A stretch of DNA of 64,000 nt from JAAGZL01 sp050290785 (GTDB lineage: Bacteria > Pseudomonadota > Gammaproteobacteria > Chromatiales > Chromatiaceae). The stretch lies in contig JBNKIR010000001.1 in the NCBI GenBank assembly GCA_050290785.1, positions 148,124-212,123 on the forward strand. The letters run 5' to 3'. The translations under genes were made by a program, and so were the position numbers. Shown piece after piece: positions 26,232-34,129 of the stretch. Every line of letters starts with the position of its first letter. Within the stretch, counting starts at the first letter, position 1. The notes under the pieces were generated by a model. It did no database searches and was not told where the DNA came from. It saw only the letters and a program-made list of their open reading frames with translations.

Positions 26232-26873
26232 TTATATATTCTCTGACGGAGATGCGAGCAACACCCTGGCGCGAGCAAACACCTCATTAAACATGTCTGG
26301 AGTCAATCTGCGGGTCTGGGTGTTATAACGACTGCAGTGGTATGAATCCAGGAGTTGCAGTCCGGAACCCACGCGATGCAGCCTGTTATGGCCAAATGGG
26401 TACTCTTTTTGGCGCAGGGAGAGTGCCTTGATTACGGAATTATGGGCTATCGAACCTAATGCCAGCACAACGGAATCCATCGGCATCTGCTGCAACTCCC
26501 TTTGTAAATAGGCATTGCAACTGTTTATCTCACTTCCGATCGGCTTGTTCTGGGGGGGCAGACATTTTACCGCATTGGTGATTCTGCAATTGCTTAAAAC
26601 CAAATCATCATCCTTCGATAGGGAGACCGGACTACTGCTAAAGCCGTATTTGTGGATGGTTTCGTACAAAAGTATACCGGCATGATCTCCGGTGAACGGC
26701 CTGCCGGTTGCGTTTGCACCGTGCATCCCGGGGGCCAGACCGACTATCAGGAGACGTGCATCCGCATCGCCAAAGGGTGGAACCGGGCGGGCGTGGTATT
26801 CAGGATATTTACACTTAACATCATCAAGAAAAGTGGCCAGACGCGGGCAGGTACGGCAATCGATATCAAACAC
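26232..26873 (-). CDS. Family 5 (UDGb-type) uracil-DNA glycosylase
   Basis: A 213-residue glycosylase that removes uracil and other deaminated bases from DNA. Motif A reads GLAPGMHGANATGRPFTGD (about 45-63), the family-5 form without the catalytic Asp/Asn of family 1; motif B is YHCSRYNTQTRRLT (about 177-190), resembling the SYHPSRxNTxTGRLT pattern. CRTCPRL near the N-terminus plus later cysteines (CRI, CLP) suggest the Fe-S cluster of families 4 and 5. Start GTG 26873 has no good ribosome-binding site. It sits between uvrY and uvrC, a DNA-repair context, where E. coli has no such gene. Confidence 0.85.
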   Translation of the reverse strand: MFDIDCRTCPRLATFLDDVKCKYPEYHARPVPPFGDADARLLIVGLAPGMHGANATGRPFTGDHAGILLYETIHKYGFSSSPVSLSKDDDLVLSNCRITNAVKCLPPQNKPIGSEINSCNAYLQRELQQMPMDSVVLALGSIAHNSVIKALSLRQKEYPFGHNRLHRVGSGLQLLDSYHCSRYNTQTRRLTPDMFNEVFARARVLLASPSENI

Positions 26874-26906
26874 GAGTGTTAATCAACTTCAGTAGGTATT
26901 CAACGG

Positions 26907-27551
26907 TCAGGGTTCGTACTCGGCGACACCATGGCGTATGGCCATCATGGTCAACTCGGCATCTGTCTGGATTCCCAGTTTATCAAACAATCTGTGACGA
27001 TAGGTACTCACCGTCTTTGGGCTGACACATAGTGTATCTGATATATCCTGATTTCTCGCTCCCTGAACTATAAGCATCAATACCTGCATCTCACGCTTGG
27101 ATAGGGAGTCAAATGGAAATTCCGAGTCAACACCGGATAGTTTGGCCAGTGACAGTTTTTTTGCCACCTCGGCAGATAGAAACGGTTTCCCCTTCACCAC
27201 CGTCCTGATCGCATCAAGTAGTTCACTGGACGGACAACCCTTTGTCACATAGCCAAGGGCGCCAGCTTCATGCAGTTTGGATGGAAATGGCGCTTCAGAG
27301 TGGACGGTAACCACAATTATCTGGGTATCAGGGTACTTGCGTTTTATAGTCCTGGTGGCCTCTATGCCTCCAATCCCCGGCATATTTATATCCATCAGGA
27401 CCAGATCCGGCTTGATTTCGGGAATCTTCTGTATGGCACTTTCACCCGACTCTGCCTCGGCTACTACCTCTATATCCTCAGCATCGTCCAGGATCAGCCT
27501 AAAACCAGTGCGAACCAGCTCATGGTCATCAACAAGCATTACTTTTATCAT
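26907..27551 (-). CDS. uvrY: UvrY/GacA response regulator
   Basis: A 214-residue NarL/FixJ-type regulator: receiver (MLVDDHELVRTGFRLIL, about 4-20; phosphoacceptor D about 54 in LVLMDINMPG; K in YVTKG) and a LuxR-type HTH (LSKREMQVLMLIVQGARNQD, about 146-165; VSPKTVSTYRHRLFDKLGI). In E. coli and Pseudomonas the orthologue works with BarA/GacS to switch on CsrA-sequestering small RNAs. The start is ATG 27551; an in-frame extension to 27590 lacks homology. It leads the conserved uvrY-(udg)-uvrC-pgsA-tRNA order. The cognate kinase is not in the window. Confidence 0.93.
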   Translation of the reverse strand: MIKVMLVDDHELVRTGFRLILDDAEDIEVVAEAESGESAIQKIPEIKPDLVLMDINMPGIGGIEATRTIKRKYPDTQIIVVTVHSEAPFPSKLHEAGALGYVTKGCPSSELLDAIRTVVKGKPFLSAEVAKKLSLAKLSGVDSEFPFDSLSKREMQVLMLIVQGARNQDISDTLCVSPKTVSTYRHRLFDKLGIQTDAELTMMAIRHGVAEYEP

Positions 27552-27662
27552 TGTTACTCGCTTTAGTCCTTTGTAAAGCCTACGGCGCACATTGTATAAG
27601 GAATCTCACCCCGAACAACAGAAATAGTTAGGATATCTCTCAAACGTCAAAAACATGTCGAA

Positions 27663-27694
27663 TTGAGGATAACAGAGCTGTTATCGCACCTCAA
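27663..27694. promoter_or_regulatory. Palindrome upstream of uvrY, possible operator or hairpin
   Basis: GATAACAG (27668-27675) and CTGTTATC (27678-27685) form a perfect 18-bp palindrome, flanked by a second pair TTGAGG (27663-27668) / CCTCAA (27689-27694). It is 112 nt upstream of the uvrY start and could bind a dimeric regulator. No known operator was recognised. Confidence 0.35.
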
Positions 27695-27795
27695 TAAACA
27701 GGACTCGAGGCCCTTTTTTATACAAACATGGATACTTCACAGGGCCATTTTACCAGATATCTGGTTTTATCATGGTATTTTTCTCAGTTTTTAAA

Positions 27796-27811
27796 ACACA
27801 ATATATAGAGT
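27796..27811. promoter_or_regulatory. NrdR box (upstream copy)
   Basis: ACACAATATATAGAGT matches the NrdR consensus acaCwAtATaTwGtgt at 15 of 16 positions. NrdR is the zinc/ATP-cone repressor of ribonucleotide reductase genes. It lies 364 nt before nrdJa, 155 bp from the second box. Confidence 0.7.
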
Positions 27812-27909
27812 TCACATTTTTCGAAAATAATTTATAGTAAAATATTAGAAAATCACGTAACACATTGTTTGTACAGTACATTATATTTATTTTTTTTCTA
27901 TATTTTATC

Positions 27910-27938
27910 TTGACATCAGCAAAATAAATACATAACCT
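27910..27938 (+). promoter_or_regulatory. Putative sigma-70 promoter of nrdJa-nrdJb
   Basis: A perfect -35 TTGACA (27910-27915), 17 nt, and a weak -10 TAACCT (27933-27938). The second NrdR box starts 12 nt after the -10, right around the expected start region, a repressing position. The leader would be about 215 nt. Confidence 0.5.
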
Positions 27939-27950
27939 TCTACATACTTA

Positions 27951-27966
27951 ACACAACATATAGTGT
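27951..27966. promoter_or_regulatory. NrdR box (promoter-proximal copy)
   Basis: ACACAACATATAGTGT matches acaCwAtATaTwGtgt at 15 of 16 positions and is almost perfectly palindromic. It lies immediately downstream of the predicted nrdJ promoter. Together with the copy at 27796 it argues for NrdR control of this class II reductase. Confidence 0.75.
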
Positions 27967-28159
27967 TTGGGGTAAAAGGGGATTTACCACAGGTCAAATT
28001 CATACTGGATAGGCGGCAAATATTGTCTGGTCCTGTCCGGGATTAAAGGATTGTTGGTACCCTGGGAGGAGGTTTTCTGAATATTTCATCTATCCTAAAA
28101 GAGACAGATGCAAAGGAAAACCAGTGATATAACGACAATCAAGCAGGAAAACCACGCAG

Positions 28160-30313
28160 ATGAAAAGAGCCCACCTGAAAGCAGTTCCGTCAAAAGTACT
28201 GAGCATACCGCTGCAAGATGCATCACAGGACATATGGGATACCAAATACCGCCTGAAGACCAAGGATGGAACTCCTGTAGACGCGGATTTGGACGGTACC
28301 TACGCCCGCGTGGCCAAGGCTCTTGCCGAGATGGAAATAACCCCCGAACTGCAGGAAAAGTGGGAAGAACGGTTTATCTGGGCCCTGCGCAATGGCGCTA
28401 TTCCGGCTGGACGTATCACCTCCAATGCCGGCGCAAAGGAACATAAACCCGCCACATCTACCATCAACTGCACTGTCTCCGGCACCATTCAGGATTCCAT
28501 GAACGAAATCCTGGGGAAGGTACATGAGGCCGGTCTTACCCTTAAGGCAGGCTGTGGTATCGGTTATGAATTTTCCACCCTACGCCCGAAGGGGGCCTAT
28601 GTCAGCGGCGCCGGCGCATATACCTCAGGCCCCCTATCCTTCATGGATATCTACGACAAGATGTGTTTTACCGTATCATCCGCCGGCGGCCGCAGGGGCG
28701 CCCAGATGGCAACCTTCGATATCGGGCATCCGGATGTTATGGATTTCATCCGCGCCAAGCGTGAGGCCGGACGTCTACGCCAGTTTAACCTGTCATTGCT
28801 GATCACAGAGGAGTTCGTTGAAGCAGTTAAAAAGGATGAGATGTGGAAACTGGCCTTCCCCATTACCGAGAAAGAGCTAGAGACTGACAAAATAGATCTG
28901 GAAGATAAAGATCAGATCATATGGCGTGATTGGCCCCATGCCGAAGGCTATGTCACCAACGGTAGCTGCAAGATCGCCTGCAAGGTCTACAAGACAATCC
29001 GCGCCAGACGTCTGTGGGATGTTATCATGTCCTCCACCTATGACTATGCAGAACCAGGATTCATCCTCATAGACAAGGTAAACGAGATGAATAATAACTG
29101 GTTCTGTGAGGACGTAAGGGCCACCAACCCGTGTGGCGAACAACCACTCCCGCCCTATGGCGCATGTCTGCTCGGATCGATCAACCTGACCAAGTTTGTG
29201 CGTAATCCTTTCACTCCTGAGGCACGCTTCGACTGGGATACATTCCGCGAAGTCATCAGGATCTTTACCCGCATGCTGGACAATGTGGTGGATATGAACG
29301 GCCTACCGCTGGAGCAGCAGCAACAGGAGATCACGCATAAACGCCGCCATGGCATGGGTTATCTTGGACTTGGATCCACCATAACCATGCTGTGCATGAA
29401 GTACGGGGAACAGCAATCACTGGAGTTTACCGAACGCGTAACCAAGGAACTTGCCCTGGAAGGATGGCGTACCGGCCAGGAGCTGGCGGAAGAGAAAGGG
29501 GCCGCCCCTATCATGGATGAGGAGTTTACCGTCACATCCGAGATGCTGTGCAGGCGCCCGGAGATGAATAAAGATAACTGGAAGGTTGGAGATAAGATCA
29601 AGGGTAGGATACTGCATGCAAAATACAGCCGTTATATGCAGCAGCTTGCTCAGGAAGATCCAGAGTTGGTGGCAAAGATAGTCGAGACCGGTTGTCGTTT
29701 CACCCATCATAGTTCCATTGCACCTACAGGCACTATCTCTCTATCCCTGGCCAACAACGCCAGCAACGGCATTGAGCCCAGTTTTGCCCATCACTATTCG
29801 CGCAACATAATACGCGCCGGCAAGAAGAGCAAAGAGAAGGTGGATGTATTCAGTTTTGAACTCCTGGCATACAGGGAGCTTATCAATCCCAACGCCATGC
29901 CTTATGCTGAGAACGAAAACGATAGGTTACCGGAATATTTCATCTCTGCTGATGACGTAACGCCAACACAGCATGTGGACATTCAGGCGGCCGCTCAAAA
30001 ATGGATCGACTCATCCATATCAAAGACAGCCAATGTGCCCACAGATTTCCCATATGAGGAATTCAAGGACATCTATTTATATGCCTATGAAAAGGGGCTG
30101 AAGGGATGTACCACATTCCGTTTCAACCCTGAGGCGTTCCAAGGCGTACTGGTAAAAGATGAAGATCTGGAAAACACCACCTATCGGTTTACTCTGGATG
30201 ATGGCAGTGTAGTAGAGGTTAAAGGTAATGAAGAGATCGAATATGACGGCGAAACACACACCGCCGCCAACCTCTTTGACGCTCTAAAAGAAGGCTACTA
30301 CGGCAAGTTCTAA
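28160..30313 (+). CDS. nrdJa: Class II (adenosylcobalamin-dependent) ribonucleotide reductase, catalytic subunit
   Basis: A 717-residue NrdJ, which reduces ribonucleotides to deoxyribonucleotides using a B12 radical and needs no oxygen. Active-site features: first redox Cys in STINCTVSG (about 102), NPCGEQPLPPYGAC (about 324-337) with the thiyl-radical Cys, glutamate of NPCGE and AxPTGTISLSLANNASNGIEP (about 515-535). The catalytic core ends here and the C-terminal redox segment is encoded by the next gene, as in Pseudomonas aeruginosa NrdJa/NrdJb. No ATP-cone is seen at the N-terminus. ATG 28160 has only a distant AGGA. It allows dNTP synthesis at low oxygen. Confidence 0.93.
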   Translation: MKRAHLKAVPSKVLSIPLQDASQDIWDTKYRLKTKDGTPVDADLDGTYARVAKALAEMEITPELQEKWEERFIWALRNGAIPAGRITSNAGAKEHKPATSTINCTVSGTIQDSMNEILGKVHEAGLTLKAGCGIGYEFSTLRPKGAYVSGAGAYTSGPLSFMDIYDKMCFTVSSAGGRRGAQMATFDIGHPDVMDFIRAKREAGRLRQFNLSLLITEEFVEAVKKDEMWKLAFPITEKELETDKIDLEDKDQIIWRDWPHAEGYVTNGSCKIACKVYKTIRARRLWDVIMSSTYDYAEPGFILIDKVNEMNNNWFCEDVRATNPCGEQPLPPYGACLLGSINLTKFVRNPFTPEARFDWDTFREVIRIFTRMLDNVVDMNGLPLEQQQQEITHKRRHGMGYLGLGSTITMLCMKYGEQQSLEFTERVTKELALEGWRTGQELAEEKGAAPIMDEEFTVTSEMLCRRPEMNKDNWKVGDKIKGRILHAKYSRYMQQLAQEDPELVAKIVETGCRFTHHSSIAPTGTISLSLANNASNGIEPSFAHHYSRNIIRAGKKSKEKVDVFSFELLAYRELINPNAMPYAENENDRLPEYFISADDVTPTQHVDIQAAAQKWIDSSISKTANVPTDFPYEEFKDIYLYAYEKGLKGCTTFRFNPEAFQGVLVKDEDLENTTYRFTLDDGSVVEVKGNEEIEYDGETHTAANLFDALKEGYYGKF

Positions 30314-30373
30314 ATTAACATTAATATTTTTCATGGTGTTCATAGACGAATGCCAGATGATGAGGCAGAGACA

Positions 30374-31072
30374 ATGGCTATAAAAATCGACAAACAGATC
30401 GTTGACTATTCAGTGGCGAAGGAAAAGGAAACAACATCTACCACAGAGGTTACTGCAGTTGAGCAACAGGAAAGCAACATAATCCATATGCATGAAAAGG
30501 TCGAGAGACCTGAGATGCTGTTCGGTTCAACTTATAAGATCAAGACCCCGTTATCGGAACATGCACTCTATGTAACCATAAATGACATAATCCTGAATCA
30601 GGGTACCGAGCATGAAGTGCGGCGTCCATTCGAGATCTTTATCAACTCCAAAAATATGGATCATTTCCAGTGGATTGTCGCCCTGACCAAGATTATATCC
30701 GCAGTATTCCGCAAAGGCGGTGATGTAACCTTCCTGGTGGAAGAGCTACGTTCCGTATTCAATCCCAGTGGCGGTTATTTCAAAAAAGGCGGCAAATACA
30801 TGCCATCTCTGGTAGCGGAGATTGGTGATGTCATACACTGCCACCTGGTGATGATAGGTCTGCTCAAAGAAGAAGGTCCAGATGAGCATCAGCAAAAACT
30901 GATCAATCAGAAACGCGCTGAATATGAGGCATCCATCAACATGAAGGATTCTGAGCACTGCAGTGAATTTCCCGATGGGGCCCAACTATGCATGAAGTGT
31001 AATACCAAGGCGATGATCCAGATGGACGGCTGTCTTACCTGCCTTAACTGTGGTGAATCCAAATGCGGGTAG
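30374..31072 (+). CDS. nrdJb: Class II ribonucleotide reductase C-terminal subunit
   Basis: A 232-residue protein equivalent to the C-terminal part of long NrdJ proteins and to P. aeruginosa NrdJb, which boosts NrdJa activity. Residues about 95-170 form a TSCPD-like domain (FQWIVALTKIISAVFRKGGD, then SVFNPSGGYFKKGGKY), and the end is cysteine-rich: CMKC (about 212-215), CLTCLNCGESKC (about 221-232), giving a zinc site and the dithiol that reduces the active site. I take ATG 30374 (MAIKIDK) with AGAG/GAGG upstream, matching the family N-terminus; ATG 30350 would add eight residues. It lies 60 nt after nrdJa in one operon. Confidence 0.88.
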   Translation: MAIKIDKQIVDYSVAKEKETTSTTEVTAVEQQESNIIHMHEKVERPEMLFGSTYKIKTPLSEHALYVTINDIILNQGTEHEVRRPFEIFINSKNMDHFQWIVALTKIISAVFRKGGDVTFLVEELRSVFNPSGGYFKKGGKYMPSLVAEIGDVIHCHLVMIGLLKEEGPDEHQQKLINQKRAEYEASINMKDSEHCSEFPDGAQLCMKCNTKAMIQMDGCLTCLNCGESKCG

Positions 31073-31127
31073 GCTTTACGCCAGCAGGCTGAAAACCACA
31101 GATAGCTGCATACCAACGTACCGACAT

Positions 31128-31155
31128 AAAGGATCACCATATGGTGGTCCTTTTA
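31128..31155 (+). terminator. Intrinsic terminator after nrdJb
   Basis: Stem 31128-31138 with 31143-31153 (11 bp, one T-G wobble), ATAT loop, T-run at 31151-31154. It closes the nrdJab operon. Confidence 0.85.
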
Positions 31156-31284
31156 CCTTCATACACTATTTGATTTATCCACGTATAGATTAATATTGAT
31201 ACTCGAACCCTTTTGTCTAATAACCGAGCATTGTATGATAGATATCGTATGGGTGTTTTCGCATAACAGAATTTGGAATCAGAA

Positions 31285-31959
31285 ATGAATGTCATTGAGT
31301 TTATTAGGGAAAAAACCGAGAATATTCAACAAAATAACGCTGAATTTATCGCCAAGCTGGAGCCCAAATTCCGCGACCTGTCACACCGCCTAAATGACAA
31401 GATCGCCAATACCCTCAATAACCCATGGATATCGCGCTTTAACCCATTCGAAGATGAATCCTCTGGTGGCGAAGAGGATCCTGTTGTTTCTCTGGCTGCC
31501 GAAACCACCTACAAAGCACTCAAACAAAAGATTGGACAAGAGACATTCCTGGGAGAGTGGCAAACCGTTGATCAGGAATGCATCAACAAGTTTGCGGATA
31601 TAACCGGTGATAACCAGTGGATACACACTGATCCCGAGCGGGCCAGGATAGAATCACCCTTCAAATCCACCATAGCCCACGGCTTTCTGACTCTGGCTTT
31701 GATTCCAACCCTTACCGAGACCGTTGACCCGGATAATAATCCATACCCTGAGGCCAAGATGGTCGTGAACTACGGACTAAACCGAGTACGTTTCCCTTTT
31801 CCGGTCAAGGCCGGATCCAGAGTAAGGGCAAGGAAAAAACTGATAAGCGTAACGCCTACAAAACGAAGCATCGAGGTTGTAAACGAGGTCAGCATAGAGG
31901 TGGAAAACAGGACACGCCCGGCATGTGTTGCAGAGACGGTATTAAGACTTTACTTCTAA
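31285..31959 (+). CDS. MaoC-family (R)-specific enoyl hydratase-like protein
   Basis: About 224 residues. The C-terminal half (about 95-222) is a MaoC-type hotdog hydratase: FADITGDNQWIHTDPERA contains the catalytic D-x4-H pair, followed by STIAHGFLTLALIP. Such enzymes hydrate trans-2-enoyl-CoA. The first 90 residues are charged and helical (EFIREKTENIQQNNAEF), resembling the phasin-like or spacer part found in some MaoC proteins. ATG 31285 follows GGAA at 31275; an upstream TTG (31273) is less likely. It converges on a thioesterase-like gene. No PHA synthase is nearby, so the pathway is open. Confidence 0.83.
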   Translation: MNVIEFIREKTENIQQNNAEFIAKLEPKFRDLSHRLNDKIANTLNNPWISRFNPFEDESSGGEEDPVVSLAAETTYKALKQKIGQETFLGEWQTVDQECINKFADITGDNQWIHTDPERARIESPFKSTIAHGFLTLALIPTLTETVDPDNNPYPEAKMVVNYGLNRVRFPFPVKAGSRVRARKKLISVTPTKRSIEVVNEVSIEVENRTRPACVAETVLRLYF

Positions 31960-31966
31960 AATCATA

Positions 31967-32419
31967 TCAGCCCAGCTTCACAAATGATGAATAATTCCCA
32001 GTATAAAAAACAGCAACTCCTTCATCTGTAAATATCTCAGCTTCAAGTTCAATTCTGGCCCTGTTGCCCTGTTTAAGTCTTCGGATGAATTCACTAAAAA
32101 TCTCTTCATCCGGTAACCTGCATCTGGCCTTTATGTCACCTCTGACCGGAAGCATATAATCGATCCTGGCCTGACCCAATACACTATGGGCATCAATACC
32201 CTCCTCTTCAAATTTGAGATGCAGCATACCCCAGCAGGTAACAGCACATATGCTATACAGACTCCCTCCAAATGCGGTCCCATGTATATTTATATTAGGT
32301 GCAAAATCTGCATGCAGTACCAATTCATTCCCATCATGGGATTCAACACGCATTCCCATCTGCTCAGTGAGAGGAACCTCGGTATGCAACGTCTGTTCAA
32401 GTGTCTTAATTGTGTCCAT
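31967..32419 (-). CDS. Hotdog-fold thioesterase, YiiD C-terminal family
   Basis: A 150-residue hotdog protein with the family-typical NIHGTAFGGSLYSICAVTCW (about 44-63) and PVRGDIKARCRLP (about 91-103). It matches the putative acyl-CoA thioesterase domain at the C-terminus of E. coli YiiD, here as a stand-alone protein. It is transcribed against the MaoC gene (7 nt apart at the 3' ends) and divergently from the DUF3581 gene. Substrate unknown. Confidence 0.8.
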   Translation of the reverse strand: MDTIKTLEQTLHTEVPLTEQMGMRVESHDGNELVLHADFAPNINIHGTAFGGSLYSICAVTCWGMLHLKFEEEGIDAHSVLGQARIDYMLPVRGDIKARCRLPDEEIFSEFIRRLKQGNRARIELEAEIFTDEGVAVFYTGNYSSFVKLG

Positions 32420-32587
32420 TTTCAGCGTATTTCAATTATTTTGGGTGGAGTAGCATGTTAGTTTGCGGTTAAAATTATATCTTTGTTGAATTCTGATATT
32501 AACCTATCTCATCATGATATGGATGAAATCTGTTCAATAATAAGAGAACACATTGGCCATATATAGGTAACCAGTAGAAATTCCATC

Positions 32588-33295
32588 ATGTTTCTTAACG
32601 ATTATTACTCTGAATCCGATGCAGGTATCCAGTTCACCCGCAAGCAGGCAAGTGACTTCGCAAAGTATGTAGCAGGTGATTTTAACCCCCTGCATGACCC
32701 GGATAATAAGATGTTTTGTGTTCCTGGTGATCTGCTGTTCTCAGTAGCTCTCGCTAAATTGGGACTGAGCAAACAGATGAAATTCACCTTTTCCGGCATG
32801 GTAGACGATACTACCAGAATCGTCTTCCAGCAGGCAGATGATGGCTCTATCGAGGCCAAAGATGACACGGGGAAGAGTTATCTTTCCATCACACGATCTG
32901 GCGATACATCTCATGATGATACTGCCATTACGTCACTGGCCAAGGGATACGTGGAATTCTCAGGAAGAACATTCCCTCACATACTTGTACCCCTTATGCA
33001 GAAAGAAGGTCTGATGATTAACCCAGGCCGCCCGTTGGTTATCTATGAAAGCATGGAGATAGATCTGGAAAGGCTGGATATCATTAATCCAGAACTTGAG
33101 CTGACTGAGACTTCGTTTGAGGTCAACGGTAAAAAGGGACGGGGCAAACTTGGATTCTGCCTGAAACAGGGCGGAGATATCATAGGCAATGGTATAAAAA
33201 ACATGTCTCTGCGTGGTCTGCGGCCATATGAACAGGAGCAGATCGACATAATCGTAGATGACTATATGCAGCGCCGTGATATATTATCTAATTAA
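32588..33295 (+). CDS. DUF3581-type hotdog-like protein
   Basis: A 235-residue protein of the DUF3581 family, known mainly from gammaproteobacteria and without assigned function. The N-terminus FTRKQASDFAKYVAGDFNPLHDP (about 16-38) resembles the D-x4-H active-site stretch of MaoC hydratases (GDFNPLH), and later parts (KGYVEFSGRTFPHILVPLM) look like a second hotdog half. It is the third hotdog-type gene in a row here. It may act on acyl thioesters; this is inference. Confidence 0.7.
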   Translation: MFLNDYYSESDAGIQFTRKQASDFAKYVAGDFNPLHDPDNKMFCVPGDLLFSVALAKLGLSKQMKFTFSGMVDDTTRIVFQQADDGSIEAKDDTGKSYLSITRSGDTSHDDTAITSLAKGYVEFSGRTFPHILVPLMQKEGLMINPGRPLVIYESMEIDLERLDIINPELELTETSFEVNGKKGRGKLGFCLKQGGDIIGNGIKNMSLRGLRPYEQEQIDIIVDDYMQRRDILSN

Positions 33296-33382
33296 TTCAT
33301 ATAGTTATTTACTCTAGATGTTCTGTCAGGCTTTAATCCAGCATAATTTAGTTCCCGCATTTCAGATGAAGAAATGTATGCT

Positions 33383-33413
33383 TTGACTTCTGTTCAAGCT
33401 TTTTTGCTAGAAT
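33383..33413 (+). promoter_or_regulatory. Possible promoter before the unknown 192-residue gene
   Basis: TTGACT (33383-33388) and TAGAAT (33408-33413) each match consensus at 5/6 but with a long 19-nt spacer. It lies about 100 nt before the gene start. Confidence 0.35.
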
Positions 33414-33512
33414 TATCGACTTGTTTTTAATACATAATAAGATATAGCGAAATAACCGATAAGGCATTGAATTAGGCAGATCCTGTTCCTTGGAGTAACC
33501 TACCGATACACG

Positions 33513-34091
33513 ATGGAAAATCTCTTTGAAATTGGTTTGGAAAAACTCCTCATCGCCCGCAGGAATGGTGATGAACTCGTTCTCGGATATGTGGATGCCG
33601 GTGACAAGAATCTCAGTTTTTGCCCCCAGTTCCAAAATATCCGCCTGGATGGTCCTATAGCACCGGTTGGGGTGCTATCCAGCCCATTAGATTCATACTG
33701 TTGGGACACCCTTACCTTCTACGGGGCGTCACACATTACCCAGAAAATCCCATCTAAGGTCAGCGAGCAACTGAAGAACATCCTAAATGATGACAATGTA
33801 TCCTTATGGAAGATGACAAGTTCCTACTATAAGGCCTATGAATTCCTGTTAAGCATTGGAATTACCCCTATAATCATCGATAAATGGTCAGATCTTCAGG
33901 TACCGGAAAGGAATGGTAGTCTGCATAAATTACGAGGTCCCGTTGTTTCCAATTTTCCCCTATTGAATAAAAGAAGAGAGGTTCAGTTTTATCTTCAGAA
34001 TAAAATCAGAGAGGAAATTCAAACAATAAGGGTCAAGGAAAAGGAGTTTTCTGAGGAAGAGATGCTGGAACTATTCAAAGATTATCTCTAG
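33513..34091 (+). CDS. Conserved-looking hypothetical protein, 192 aa
   Basis: I do not recognise a family. The protein is soluble, with no signal peptide or membrane helix. An N-terminal mixed region (VLGYVDAGDKNLSFCPQF, then GPIAPVGVLSSPLDSYCWD) is followed by a helical part ending in a charged helix (about 150-190, many K/E/R). Two cysteines (about 37 and 64). Codon use is ordinary. The nearest GGAG is 17 nt before ATG 33513 and no alternative in-frame start is near, so initiation is weak. It is 38 nt upstream of the cNMP-rhodanese gene and may be cotranscribed with it. Confidence 0.6.
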   Translation: MENLFEIGLEKLLIARRNGDELVLGYVDAGDKNLSFCPQFQNIRLDGPIAPVGVLSSPLDSYCWDTLTFYGASHITQKIPSKVSEQLKNILNDDNVSLWKMTSSYYKAYEFLLSIGITPIIIDKWSDLQVPERNGSLHKLRGPVVSNFPLLNKRREVQFYLQNKIREEIQTIRVKEKEFSEEEMLELFKDYL

Positions 34092-34129
34092 GATCATACT
34101 AAATATTACGCTTTGACAGAGAGGGAAGG

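Larger units (their letters stand above)
27552..28159. other. AT-rich intergenic regulatory region between uvrY and nrdJa
   Basis: 608 nt without a gene and much AT-richer than its surroundings. Going right: a palindrome at 27663-27694, two NrdR-box matches, a sigma-70-like promoter and a long leader with a small hairpin GGTAAA/TTTACC (27971-27976/27983-27988). The uvrY promoter must lie at its left end but no clear -10/-35 pair was picked. A cobalamin riboswitch was looked for and not recognised. Confidence 0.6.

Noticed and set aside
27967..28159. Cobalamin riboswitch before the B12-dependent reductase
   Set aside because: The leader is long enough, but no recognisable B12-box or kissing-loop core was found, and the NrdR boxes explain regulation better.
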